A stretch of DNA of 38,776 bases from Rodentibacter caecimuris (GTDB lineage Bacteria; Pseudomonadota; Gammaproteobacteria; Enterobacterales; Pasteurellaceae), in the NCBI GenBank assembly GCA_001998905.1, contig MLAA01000009.1, forward strand, positions 1-38,776, in the 5' to 3' direction. The position numbers and the translations under genes are program-made. This document shows, piece by piece, positions 18,249-27,394 of this stretch. The notes beneath the pieces were generated by a model. That model did no database searches. It worked only from the letters and a program-made list of their open reading frames with translations, and was not told the DNA's origin. How positions within the stretch are numbered: position 1 is the stretch's first letter; every line of letters begins with the position of its first letter.

Positions 18249-21242
18249 CTAGAATTTCATATTTAAACTTACAAAATAGTTTCGTCCAGGAGCTGCATAA
18301 CGAGCAACACTACCATACTGACTTTCTGGGTGTATTGAGTTAGTAGAGCTACGACGGACAGACTCCCAAGTGCTATATTGTTCGTTTAAAAGATTATATA
18401 TGCCAACATTAAGCATCATATTCTTTCTTATTTCATAATAGCCTAGTAAATCGAGTGTTTTCCAAGATTTCGTCTCTATATTAGTCAGCTTAGATTTGTT
18501 GGAGGGATGCTCCGGATCTTTTGCAAAAAATCCTCTCGTTTCTAATTCTCTCGGATCTTTTGCTTTTGAGTATGTCATAATCAAAGAGCCTCCCCATTTT
18601 TCAGAAGGGGCGTCATAATTAAGTCCGATAACGACACGAGCCGGTTGGATTGCATCAAATGGATACAGTGTTCCATATATAAGATTGTCATTTATTCTAG
18701 TTGCCTTTTTAGGTTTAGATTTCTCATAAGTAATATTTGTACTAAAGCCTGATGGGATAGCGTTGACTATTGCATTAAGATCAAAATGTCCTGAAACACC
18801 ATATCCCTCAATAGTAGCATTAGAAAAATTATAGTCTTTCATGATCTGAGTTTCTGTATCAAGTGCAAGACTTATTAGATTTTTATAACTACTTATAAAT
18901 TTGTTTGCTTCCACATATCCCCAGTCACCCTTAAGAGTTACCATAACCTCATTATGAACAGAAGTTTCAGGTTTTAAATGTGCAGTTGATTGTTTACCAT
19001 GAGGGGACCAGCCGTAAACTTCCTGATTGCTTGGATTTCTAAAACCAGTAGAATAATTATAAGCTATGCTAACTTGCTCAGTCGGTTTTAATGTGGCATT
19101 AAATTGGTAGGTGGTATTGTTATATACTCTTTTGACTAAAAAGCTTTTATCCCCTGATACAATATCTCGATTTCTCCGAAATCCTATACTAGTATCAAAC
19201 CACTTGCCAAAAGAGAGCTGATTGTCTAGTCCTAAGTATCTATTTTTGCCTTTAATTCTAAAATCGCACCATCCCTCTTCACATCTGTTAGCCCTCTCTA
19301 TATCTCTAATATCTTCCCGACCAAGACCATTTGGAACATAAGTAGTTCTATCCGGTTTACCTTCAAGGCGTAGTCCACCAAATCTCAGCGTATAAGAGTA
19401 ATGATCTTGTACTGCACTGTAATTAGCAAGACCACCTGTAATTTTGAAGCGATAAGTTATAGGATCAATGTTAAAACTATTATCGTATTTAAAGCCTAGA
19501 TGCATATACTTTTCTTGGTAATTAACATCATCTATATTCTCTGATGAACCGGGTTTATCTCTACTTGCCCTACAATCTTTATCAGCCTTTGGATATTTGC
19601 TACAACTTAATTCCCTGTAAATTGATTTAACACCGATTTTCTGTATGTCTAAATTAAGCTCAAGTTTATCTGCCCATTTATTTTTAGGCTCAATAATATA
19701 ATAAAGACTTTGGCGTTTTTTACGATGTAGTTCAGTACTAAAATGAGTTCTTGTGTAAGCTATAGGCACACTTACACCAACTAATATGTCATCAATATAA
19801 CCACCACCACCCAAAGGAGGAATTCTATTTATAAAATCTCTACGAGTTTCATCATACTCTCCTTTTTTCTGGTCATACTCTCTCCATATCTTATCTGCCT
19901 CACTATTGATACCTTTAGTATCATACTCTAATTTCTGTTTTTGATACTCTTTAAACTTGTTTTTCCATTCCTCAAAGTCTTTACGATAGGAATCCTCATC
20001 CCATCCATTAGGGCAATCTCGACAAGTATAGTTATCACCTTTAGGAGACGAAGGAGGTTTTGGTCTAGGATCCGGTATTGAAGGTGCCTTAGGTGGTGCA
20101 GGATAATAAGCACGAACCCTCATATCTCTGGTAGCATAACTCTGCTTAGTATCTTCAAAAATACCTCCGAGCAATTGATTCGGCGCGATTTCATATTCCA
20201 GGCGTATTAAATAAGAATCACTTTTAGCTTTAAGCGGATCCGGTGCTTCTCTATCCGGACCGGTGTAATCCTTGGCCGAGACAATCTCGGTTGGATGCAC
20301 CATTTGTTTTAGTTGTGCTAATTCCTCAGGCGTAAAATCTCTACCTCCATTACTGCTCTTGTAATGAGCAATAGCACTTTGTAAATCATCAAATCTAGTT
20401 AGAAGAGAACTATAAAAAGGCTCTGTGCAATCTTTACATTTAAAGAATTTACCATTCTCAAATAGTGTATTTGGTGTTTTACTTTCAGGAAGATACTTAT
20501 GAACATGTGCCCCTAGTTTACGAATTTCGTACTTTTTCTTCATAACATCATCGTGAACTTTTATCTCTTTTCCGTTACGATTAGTGTATTGAAAGAGTCC
20601 TTTTAAATTTCCTTCATTAAATGCAGTGCCTAGTGATTGCATGAGCTGACTATTTTTACTACTGTAAGCGGTTTTACTTGTTATAGCGAATTTTTCTCCC
20701 TCGGACAAAATATCCTCTATGGTTTTAGTTCTAAAGTTGACTGACCCACCCAACGCTCCGCTACCTGATCGCAGTGATTGACTACCTTTGTCAATTTCAA
20801 CACTTGTTATATTTTCTAATTCAATTTCATTTCTTGCACCACTTCCATAATAAGAAGATTCTCTCCTAGTCTTGTGAGACTGGAGTTGTGGAATGTCATC
20901 AACCGTTATAGCAACCCTGTTTTTATCCACTCCTCGTATGGCAAAACCAGATGAGCCCCCCCTATTTTGTTCAACAACAGAAACTCCCGCATCATAACGA
21001 ATAAGATCTCTGATATTGTTTACTTGTTGTTTTTCTAATTGCTCAATATTCTTGACAATTTTTGAATTAGTCGATAGCTCATCGGCCTCTGCTGTCACAG
21101 TAATTTCTTCTAATTGCGCTATACCATCACCCTGTTGAGGACTTGCCGCTGCAAAAGGCACAAGTATAGTAGGGGTCAAGAAAATAACTTTCATACTGAT
21201 TATTTTTTTATTATGTCGAATATATTGGTGAAATAACGGCAT
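18249..21242 (-). CDS. TonB-dependent receptor, haemoglobin/transferrin family
   Basis: Outer-membrane iron or haem acquisition receptor, 997 aa from ATG 21242. The N-terminus has a positively charged region and hydrophobic VIFLTPTILVPFAAA signal segment, then a TonB box (EEITVTA), and a plug domain with QQVNNIRDLIRYDAGVSV, GFAIRGVDKNRVAI, VEIDKGSQSLRSGSGALGG (in parts). The barrel carries TGFRNPSNQEVYG, the FRAP-type motif of the haemoglobin/transferrin/lactoferrin receptor group, and ends in a terminal Phe (FVSLNMKF), as outer-membrane barrels do. The middle (about 381-470) has a proline-rich tract, a CRDC pair and a Lys/Glu-rich stretch, probably a large surface loop. The longer frame begins at a TTG (21308), but ATG 21242 has AAGGAG 9 nt upstream. 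The ligand cannot be assigned. Confidence 0.9.
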   Translation of the reverse strand: MPLFHQYIRHNKKIISMKVIFLTPTILVPFAAASPQQGDGIAQLEEITVTAEADELSTNSKIVKNIEQLEKQQVNNIRDLIRYDAGVSVVEQNRGGSSGFAIRGVDKNRVAITVDDIPQLQSHKTRRESSYYGSGARNEIELENITSVEIDKGSQSLRSGSGALGGSVNFRTKTIEDILSEGEKFAITSKTAYSSKNSQLMQSLGTAFNEGNLKGLFQYTNRNGKEIKVHDDVMKKKYEIRKLGAHVHKYLPESKTPNTLFENGKFFKCKDCTEPFYSSLLTRFDDLQSAIAHYKSSNGGRDFTPEELAQLKQMVHPTEIVSAKDYTGPDREAPDPLKAKSDSYLIRLEYEIAPNQLLGGIFEDTKQSYATRDMRVRAYYPAPPKAPSIPDPRPKPPSSPKGDNYTCRDCPNGWDEDSYRKDFEEWKNKFKEYQKQKLEYDTKGINSEADKIWREYDQKKGEYDETRRDFINRIPPLGGGGYIDDILVGVSVPIAYTRTHFSTELHRKKRQSLYYIIEPKNKWADKLELNLDIQKIGVKSIYRELSCSKYPKADKDCRASRDKPGSSENIDDVNYQEKYMHLGFKYDNSFNIDPITYRFKITGGLANYSAVQDHYSYTLRFGGLRLEGKPDRTTYVPNGLGREDIRDIERANRCEEGWCDFRIKGKNRYLGLDNQLSFGKWFDTSIGFRRNRDIVSGDKSFLVKRVYNNTTYQFNATLKPTEQVSIAYNYSTGFRNPSNQEVYGWSPHGKQSTAHLKPETSVHNEVMVTLKGDWGYVEANKFISSYKNLISLALDTETQIMKDYNFSNATIEGYGVSGHFDLNAIVNAIPSGFSTNITYEKSKPKKATRINDNLIYGTLYPFDAIQPARVVIGLNYDAPSEKWGGSLIMTYSKAKDPRELETRGFFAKDPEHPSNKSKLTNIETKSWKTLDLLGYYEIRKNMMLNVGIYNLLNEQYSTWESVRRSSTNSIHPESQYGSVARYAAPGRNYFVSLNMKF

Positions 21243-21337
21243 TTGCCATGTCTCCTTAAATTTAATGTTAAAAAAATTAAAGATTTGAAATGAGCTTTTC
21301 ACGAACAACCCTGTGTTTGTTACGTTAAAGCGGGTGG

Positions 21338-21366
21338 AGTATAATTTACTTGATAATAATTATCAA
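21338..21366 (-). promoter_or_regulatory. Promoter and Fur box of the TonB receptor
   Basis: On the minus strand TTGATA (21361-21366), a 17-bp spacer and TATACT (21338-21343). Overlapping the -35 and spacer is a perfect 17-bp palindrome TTGATAATAATTATCAA (21350-21366), a close match to the Fur consensus GATAATGATAATCATTATC. Fur-Fe2+ binding here would block RNA polymerase, so the receptor should be induced by iron limitation. The leader would be about 90 nt. Confidence 0.85.
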
Positions 21367-22640
21367 TAATATTAATTTAAGGAGCTGAAATCACGATATA
21401 AAATAGTGGACAGAAAAACCTAAAGCAAACAGCTAAAAAATCTGATAAGTCATTATCTTATTATTTTCAATATGATATAGCCAACACATTCATATTGCCC
21501 TGCGACAGTTGTTTGAAAAACAAAATGATACTTATAATATCTTCTCAGTTTGGGTTCAGAATGCCTTTCACATTAACGATAACCAATCGGAAAAATATTA
21601 ATCTATGTTCACACAAAAAATGAATCCCTTGCGGAACTACTATTCAACATTATCAACAAAAAAATCAGGATCTTCTCTCTTTACCACTTGCTATCCTATC
21701 TTTACATAACTACTTAACACATCACACAGACGAATAACTTAAAAAACTTTACGCATAAGTAAAAAACTCCTGCAAAATCGACCGCTCTTTTGCTCTATAT
21801 CCACATAAGAATCAACTTCCGCAAACCTAACCAACAAATCTTTCTAAATAATGCTTACCTATCCTATCTTGGTCGTAGCAATATCTATTCAGCTTTGAAG
21901 CACTACAAATCATTAAAACCTATCTATGGCATAATTCTCCCGATAATAAATATTATCATTCTCGCTAAGAAAGTTTGGTTCTTTTCCAATCTATTTCAAC
22001 AAGGAAAATTACGCTTGTCTGTTTGTTTAAGAGAAAAGAAGCCGAGATTTATGCCAAAAGTGCTTCTTATTTAGTAGAATTACTAGCGAAATCAAACACT
22101 TTACTTGTTTATTTTTTCGTAACAGAAAAACTACACTATGTGAAAGACATTAATAGTAAACATAATATCGGAACCTTCTTTCGTTCAACGACTATTTTTG
22201 ACTAATTACATGCACGCTTTCTCAAATTCCTTATGCTACTGGATTATCGAACTCATCGGTTCTATCTTAGATTCTTTGATCTCCGTTATCTTGAATGCTA
22301 TCTAAACCGTTTACAAACCTATCCAACCAAACCAGTGGCATTCTTTAACGGAAAATACTCGAAAGTTTGTATCAAACAAGGAGACGGCTTGGTTGGATAT
22401 ACCAAACATAGATTTATCTGAGCGACAACAAACAAAGAAACTGTTTGATAAATTTGATATAACGGCTTTGATTGAAAATCACAATACCTTCCTTTATCAT
22501 AAAATTATTGAACAGTTGAGTATCCTGGGTTTGCCAATACCTATATATCGAAAAAAACCATAAATAATACCTATCGTCCAATAACAGCCACAAAAATGAT
22601 CGAAACGCCAAGTATTCTTCTGCTAACCTTAGCCAATCTA
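21367..22640 (+). pseudogene. Decayed coding region, family not recognised
   Basis: Short open pieces lie in shifting frames on the plus strand, for example HIALRQLFEKQNDTYNIFSV (about 21483-21542), IRINFRKPNQQIFLNNAYLS (about 21808-21867), EAEIYAKSASYLVELLAKSN (about 22035-22096), AWLDIPNIDLSERQQTKKLF (about 22388-22447) and HNTFLYHKIIEQLSILGLPI (about 22481-22540). They read like real protein but are broken by stops and frameshifts, so this looks like one or more dead genes. A degenerate uptake signal (GACCGCTCTTTT) is at about 21780. I could not assign a family. Confidence 0.45.
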
Positions 22641-23600
22641 TAATGATCCCATTTTAAAAAAAACGTAGTTTCAATGCTAAACTACAAACTAATTGCTGAG
22701 ATACAACGATAAATGTTAGTAGAAATAGCAATGATAGCAGGATTACCTACAAAGATACTTCAAGAGCAATTTCATACAAACTATTAAATTAGTTAAGAAT
22801 ATAGATTATGACAAGCGTAATATCCAAATTAAACTAAATGATCAAGAATTAATATTAATTGAAAAATTTTATTATTTAATAATGATAGGAAATAACATTG
22901 ATAGACTAAGATAAAAAATTAACTACCCAAGCTTAGAGCTTAGTAAAGAAAGAAAACGATGAGCTTATCTATAAATCGGAAAACAGCCGAATATCCTTCG
23001 GAATATACCCACCTCAGGAAATCTATCTTCCTAAACAAAATACTTGGTATGAAAAGGATAGTAAAAATCCTCTATTTCGATCAGTATGATATTTTATTTT
23101 TCTGAATAAGATCATATTTTAAAGGTTATTCTAACATACTTTGACGTTTTAAATTTCTCACTTGATGTATTCAAAATAAGAATTATTGAAATAACTTTCA
23201 ATTTATTTTTCTATACCAATTATGCTACGAATTACAATTTCATAAGATTCTTAAGCACTTACTTTCATTTAATTCAATATTCATTCTAATTTTCCATTTT
23301 AAATAGTTGAGTAAACGTACGGTTAATTTTACAAAAGTTCTAAATATCAATACTTAATTTAACCTTAAATCAATAGCGCTTATCCTATAAGTACTAATGA
23401 AAAGATTAGAACTATCGTTGCTAAAAAAATAAATTTTATGCGATATTAAGATAAAACAATTAATTGTGCTTAGATTACCATGAGTTTTATGTTTTTTACT
23501 GAAATAGGACTAATGATCAGTTACAAGAAAATAAGTTCAATATCCCTGATTATTAAATAATCCTATATCAAAAACAGCTCACAATAAAATAAAAATGTTA
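22641..23600. other. AT-rich region without intact gene
   Basis: Very AT-rich. Two short protein-like pieces remain on the plus strand: NIDYDKRNIQIKLNDQELIL (about 22797-22860) and YPPQEIYLPKQNTWYEKDSK (about 23005-23065, in a frame that runs to a stop at 23090). Both have lost any start and flanking frame. No RNA gene, CRISPR or clear insertion-sequence end was seen. Confidence 0.4.
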
Positions 23601-23607
23601 AAAGTAT

Positions 23608-23699
23608 AGGGGGAGGGGGTAAACAACACTTTTAGAATATAGTTGTATATTCTCCTTTATAAGGAGCAAGAGCGATTGTTGCTTGCATCTCCTCCCCCT
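23608..23699 (-). terminator. Structured 3' end of the T6SS operon
   Basis: AGGGGGAGG (23608-23616) pairs with CCTCCCCCT (23691-23699), enclosing a smaller hairpin CTCCTTTATAAGGAG (23653-23667). It lies 18 nt past the tssM stop on the minus strand. The outer GC-rich stem followed on the minus strand by ATACTTTTAA suggests transcription termination or mRNA 3'-end protection. Confidence 0.5.
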
Positions 23700-23716
23700 T
23701 GATATATCTGAATTTT

Positions 23717-26700
23717 TTATAATTCCGAGTTATTATCTAATTCGTCGTAGACTTCTACCGGTTGAAGTATTTTATTTGCCTCCTGAGTATCCAGCACTTT
23801 AGACGGTAATTTAAAACCATTTAATGAATCATCAAAGAAAGGGTTTGTTCCATTTTCTACCGTTAACCGATAATTAATAGCTCCGCCATTAATCTTAAAT
23901 AGCAGATCAACAAACTGCCCACTTGCTTTTTTAGTTGCTAAATCAAACACTTTAAAAAGCGACCAATCTCCAGTTCGACGTAATGTAGAACTTTCTCCTG
24001 TTGATGTAATGAGCGTTAAACTTGTTTCGACATCTTGGCGTACGGTATTTGGCCAAATTAAACGGCTAGATGATGGATTTTCATGACTATATTTCAATAA
24101 TTGTCCGTCAATATTTAATGTTGAAGCAGTAAATTTTCCTGACAAGCCTAATGGTTTCAAACTAAAGGAGACACTCAAATTACCAGATGGATCAAAGTAA
24201 TTTCTTTGGATCTCTTGTAATTCATTAAGAGCATCTAAAAACTCCGAAGAAATTACATTTTCACCATTTATTACCGAAAGCTCAGCATTATCTTCTAGGA
24301 AGAATTTTAGATATTCATTGTAGAATCGCTGAACTCGTCCATTAGGACCAAAAAACTCACGAAAATCATTTAATGAAATACTTTGAGTGGCTCTTCGATT
24401 TATTGGATAACGATTCGCTATACGGCTTTGATAAAAGCTATAAACATTGCGATTCCATAGCGAGTTGACTTCACCTAATGCAGTTTTTAACTCTAATGTC
24501 CAAGCCTCATCAGCAATACGATTCAATATTCCGGATAAAGGTTCAGCCATTTCATTTGCTAGTCGTTTTAAATCTACTGTTGGATTTATTCGTTCTAAGT
24601 TAAATTCAGCCATTATTGCTTTCAATGCAGTTTGTGCTGGTTCTGGTGATTTTTGAATAGTTTGCATATAGAATTTTAACTCGGAGAGTTTCTTCATCAC
24701 CGTATCTATATGAACCTGTGAATTTTTTCCCGCTTTCATTTCATTTGTTAACGGCGCAAAATGCTGTGTAATCTGTAAAGAGGCTAGTTGGTTTTGCGTC
24801 GCTACATTTCTATTTTCCGAGATTTTTTCTATATTAATATCGACCAAGCTAGGATAAATTTCACTATTTTTATCTACGGTATTAATAATTTTTTGTAGAG
24901 GTTTCTCATTGCCAGTTAATGCCTCTAATACATCAACAGCATGATGTAAATCAACAAAATGTACAACCTCTAGATTATTTAATGCATCTTGCCAAGAATT
25001 AATATAGTCTTCAATATAGCGTTGGCGAATTTCCGTAGACAAATTTTCCAAATCTTCTTTTGAATAATTTACATCCTGTTGCTTACCTAACACCCAACTA
25101 TCAACTGCTGCTAACTGAAGCAAATCTTGTGCTTTCGTATCATAAAAATCTTTATATGCCCAATCAGTAAATAAAGGGCTAATTAAAGTACCTGCCCAAC
25201 TGGTATTTTTGTCTTTAAAAAAGAATTGAGAGGTTTCTTCATCGTCATCAATTTTAAAAATCGTGCTAAATGCCTGTCCAATTTCTACTTTCAAATCAGT
25301 TGCTGGCTGCAACTCTGTATTAGCTAAAATTTTGAAATTTTGATATATACGATCCACAAGAGGAAGCTTGCTATATTCTTTTTGTTTCTCCATGATCTTT
25401 TTATCAAACATGCTCAAATCAGGATCAACATTTTTCATTGCATAGGAAAAATGTGTGATTAATTGACGTTGAATATCTGGATTTTTAGGATAATTTTTCT
25501 GTAAATACTCAGTCATCCACTCCTCAGGAATTTTTGCTTTACGATTTTTCATATCGTCAATCATTCTATATACCCGCAAAAGCTCTAACCCATCGTTGCT
25601 GTCTTCTGGCAGCGAATCCATTTGTTCAATTAACCCCATTGCAATTTCGGGTAAAAACCGCTCACCAAGAAACTTTTTATAAGCTTCACTGACTTTTTCA
25701 CCAACTTTTTTTCCTTGATATAAACCAAAATCTTCAATCACCGGAAGTGCTTTTTCATAATCGCCATAGGCATATGTTGCCTGGCGTAATAAATTAAGTG
25801 GTTTTAATAAATTACGTCCGGTCGGATCCATTGCTTGGCTAATATTCATTAGGCGAAATTCATCTGTTAAGTTAAGAATTTTTGCCGATGTCGTTTTATT
25901 CTGATAAAAATAATTTTGCCAAGTTGCTAATAAACCAATAGCACAAACAAAAATACCAACGCCAACAAAAACAAATTTTCGCTTATAACGACGAATTTGT
26001 TTTTCATTATCACTAACAAGTCCGGCCTCAGGATAGATAATATTTTGAAAGAAATTATGTGTAAAATAAGTCTTTTGAGTACGTTCAGGTAGGTAACTTG
26101 GAACCACATGTGGTAAGTCAAATTGCTTAGCTAAAGCAGCTTGATAAAAATCTCTCGGAATCCCTTGCTGAAAAATAGAGGATAAGTACACACCTCTAAC
26201 ATAAGGCGTCGTAGTGAAACGATCACTTTCCAATACATCGCTAATAAATTGTAATAAGATATTTCGCATTCCGCTTAATTGGCGAGCATACATATATAAG
26301 GACTCTCGCTCCTCTTGAGAAATTGTTTCAGCAAGCCGATCAAAAATAACTTCTTCAACCTCTCTCACGAAAGCATCATAACTATCTGCAAGCTCTTTAG
26401 TCCAATCATCGATATTTTTATCTGTATTTAAAGTAAAAGAAAACCCTAAATTTTGTTGACGATCCGATTGTTTTAAAGTGGCATAAAATGTCTCAAAACC
26501 TTCGATAAGATCAAATTTATTAAGAATAGTATATACAGGTACACGTGCGCCAAATTGCTCGGTTATTTCACGAATTCGATTACGTAATACAACTGCTAAT
26601 GCATGCCTATCACTGTGGTTTGAAGCAATTAATTTAGGGAGATCTATGACTAGAATAACTCCGTTTATTGGACGCTGAGGTCGAACATTACTAATCCAAT

Positions 26701-27394
26701 TTAATAAATGTTTCCATAAATTTTGTACAATTCTTCCATCAATCTCTTGATCTTGACTGAATTGCTGAATAATTTCACCTTCCGGATCAAGTAAAATAGC
26801 ATCATCACTCGCCCACCAATCAATTTTATACATAGAATGTTCGCGTAAATATCTTTTGGATGTTCTTTCGATCGCCGTAAGGGTAAACTTTTGATTAGAA
26901 CGATTAATAAAACTTGTTTTGCCCGATTCATTCGGTCCAATAACCATATACCATGGCAACTGATAAATATAGTCTTTATTCCCTAAACGCTCTTTTAATG
27001 CCTCAACCATTAATTCAAGATTATCATTTTGATCTTTAATATAAGGGAGAATTGTATCTTCCTCTTCTTGGTTTTTTTCGAGCTGATTTTTTTCTTTATT
27101 TAATCGGATATTTTTAATCTGGAGTTTCAAAATAGCGATAGCCGCTAGAGTGAGCAAAACTACAATTGTGGTAATAATACGGCTCTCAATTCCCACTTTT
27201 TGAGCTATTTCATAATCCCAGCCATTTTTATTAGAAATCCCGGAAAAATTCCAAGAAGTTCCATATGTCCAAATGCCGATAAAAATAAGAATTAATCCGA
27301 TAACAAACAATACCGGAAATGAATTTTTCAAATGAGAAAAAATCGGTCCTAAAAACTTACGAAAGAATCCAAATAATCGGTTTACATAATTCAT
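23717..27394 (-). CDS. tssM: T6SS membrane-complex protein TssM (IcmF/VasK)
   Basis: Inner-membrane component that spans the periplasm and contacts TssJ and TssL. 1225 aa, normal for the family. Two N-terminal membrane segments (about 26-45 and 73-90) enclose a short periplasmic stretch; a cytoplasmic NTPase-like domain follows with P-loop GPNESGKT (153-160), VILVIDLP (247-253) and NKFD (292-295); YVRGVYLSS (398-406) is a conserved IcmF motif; a third membrane segment (474-492) leads into the large periplasmic region. The start overlaps the tssA stop by one base, so the two are translationally coupled. This is the last gene of the operon. Confidence 0.96.
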   Translation of the reverse strand: MNYVNRLFGFFRKFLGPIFSHLKNSFPVLFVIGLILIFIGIWTYGTSWNFSGISNKNGWDYEIAQKVGIESRIITTIVVLLTLAAIAILKLQIKNIRLNKEKNQLEKNQEEEDTILPYIKDQNDNLELMVEALKERLGNKDYIYQLPWYMVIGPNESGKTSFINRSNQKFTLTAIERTSKRYLREHSMYKIDWWASDDAILLDPEGEIIQQFSQDQEIDGRIVQNLWKHLLNWISNVRPQRPINGVILVIDLPKLIASNHSDRHALAVVLRNRIREITEQFGARVPVYTILNKFDLIEGFETFYATLKQSDRQQNLGFSFTLNTDKNIDDWTKELADSYDAFVREVEEVIFDRLAETISQEERESLYMYARQLSGMRNILLQFISDVLESDRFTTTPYVRGVYLSSIFQQGIPRDFYQAALAKQFDLPHVVPSYLPERTQKTYFTHNFFQNIIYPEAGLVSDNEKQIRRYKRKFVFVGVGIFVCAIGLLATWQNYFYQNKTTSAKILNLTDEFRLMNISQAMDPTGRNLLKPLNLLRQATYAYGDYEKALPVIEDFGLYQGKKVGEKVSEAYKKFLGERFLPEIAMGLIEQMDSLPEDSNDGLELLRVYRMIDDMKNRKAKIPEEWMTEYLQKNYPKNPDIQRQLITHFSYAMKNVDPDLSMFDKKIMEKQKEYSKLPLVDRIYQNFKILANTELQPATDLKVEIGQAFSTIFKIDDDEETSQFFFKDKNTSWAGTLISPLFTDWAYKDFYDTKAQDLLQLAAVDSWVLGKQQDVNYSKEDLENLSTEIRQRYIEDYINSWQDALNNLEVVHFVDLHHAVDVLEALTGNEKPLQKIINTVDKNSEIYPSLVDINIEKISENRNVATQNQLASLQITQHFAPLTNEMKAGKNSQVHIDTVMKKLSELKFYMQTIQKSPEPAQTALKAIMAEFNLERINPTVDLKRLANEMAEPLSGILNRIADEAWTLELKTALGEVNSLWNRNVYSFYQSRIANRYPINRRATQSISLNDFREFFGPNGRVQRFYNEYLKFFLEDNAELSVINGENVISSEFLDALNELQEIQRNYFDPSGNLSVSFSLKPLGLSGKFTASTLNIDGQLLKYSHENPSSSRLIWPNTVRQDVETSLTLITSTGESSTLRRTGDWSLFKVFDLATKKASGQFVDLLFKINGGAINYRLTVENGTNPFFDDSLNGFKLPSKVLDTQEANKILQPVEVYDELDNNSEL

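Noticed and set aside
21090-21310. Phase-variation repeats (CCAA tracts) as in Haemophilus hgp genes
   Set aside because: I looked at the start of the TonB receptor and saw no tetranucleotide repeat tract.
21808-21900. Similarity of LNNAYLSYLGRSN to a RecC segment (LYISYIGRS)
   Set aside because: Only about ten residues agree and the neighbouring fragments do not fit RecC, so it is likely chance.
21790-22421. Three short plus-strand open frames (61-94 codons) read as intact genes
   Set aside because: They overlap in different frames and look like pieces of broken proteins; none has a convincing start with a ribosome site.
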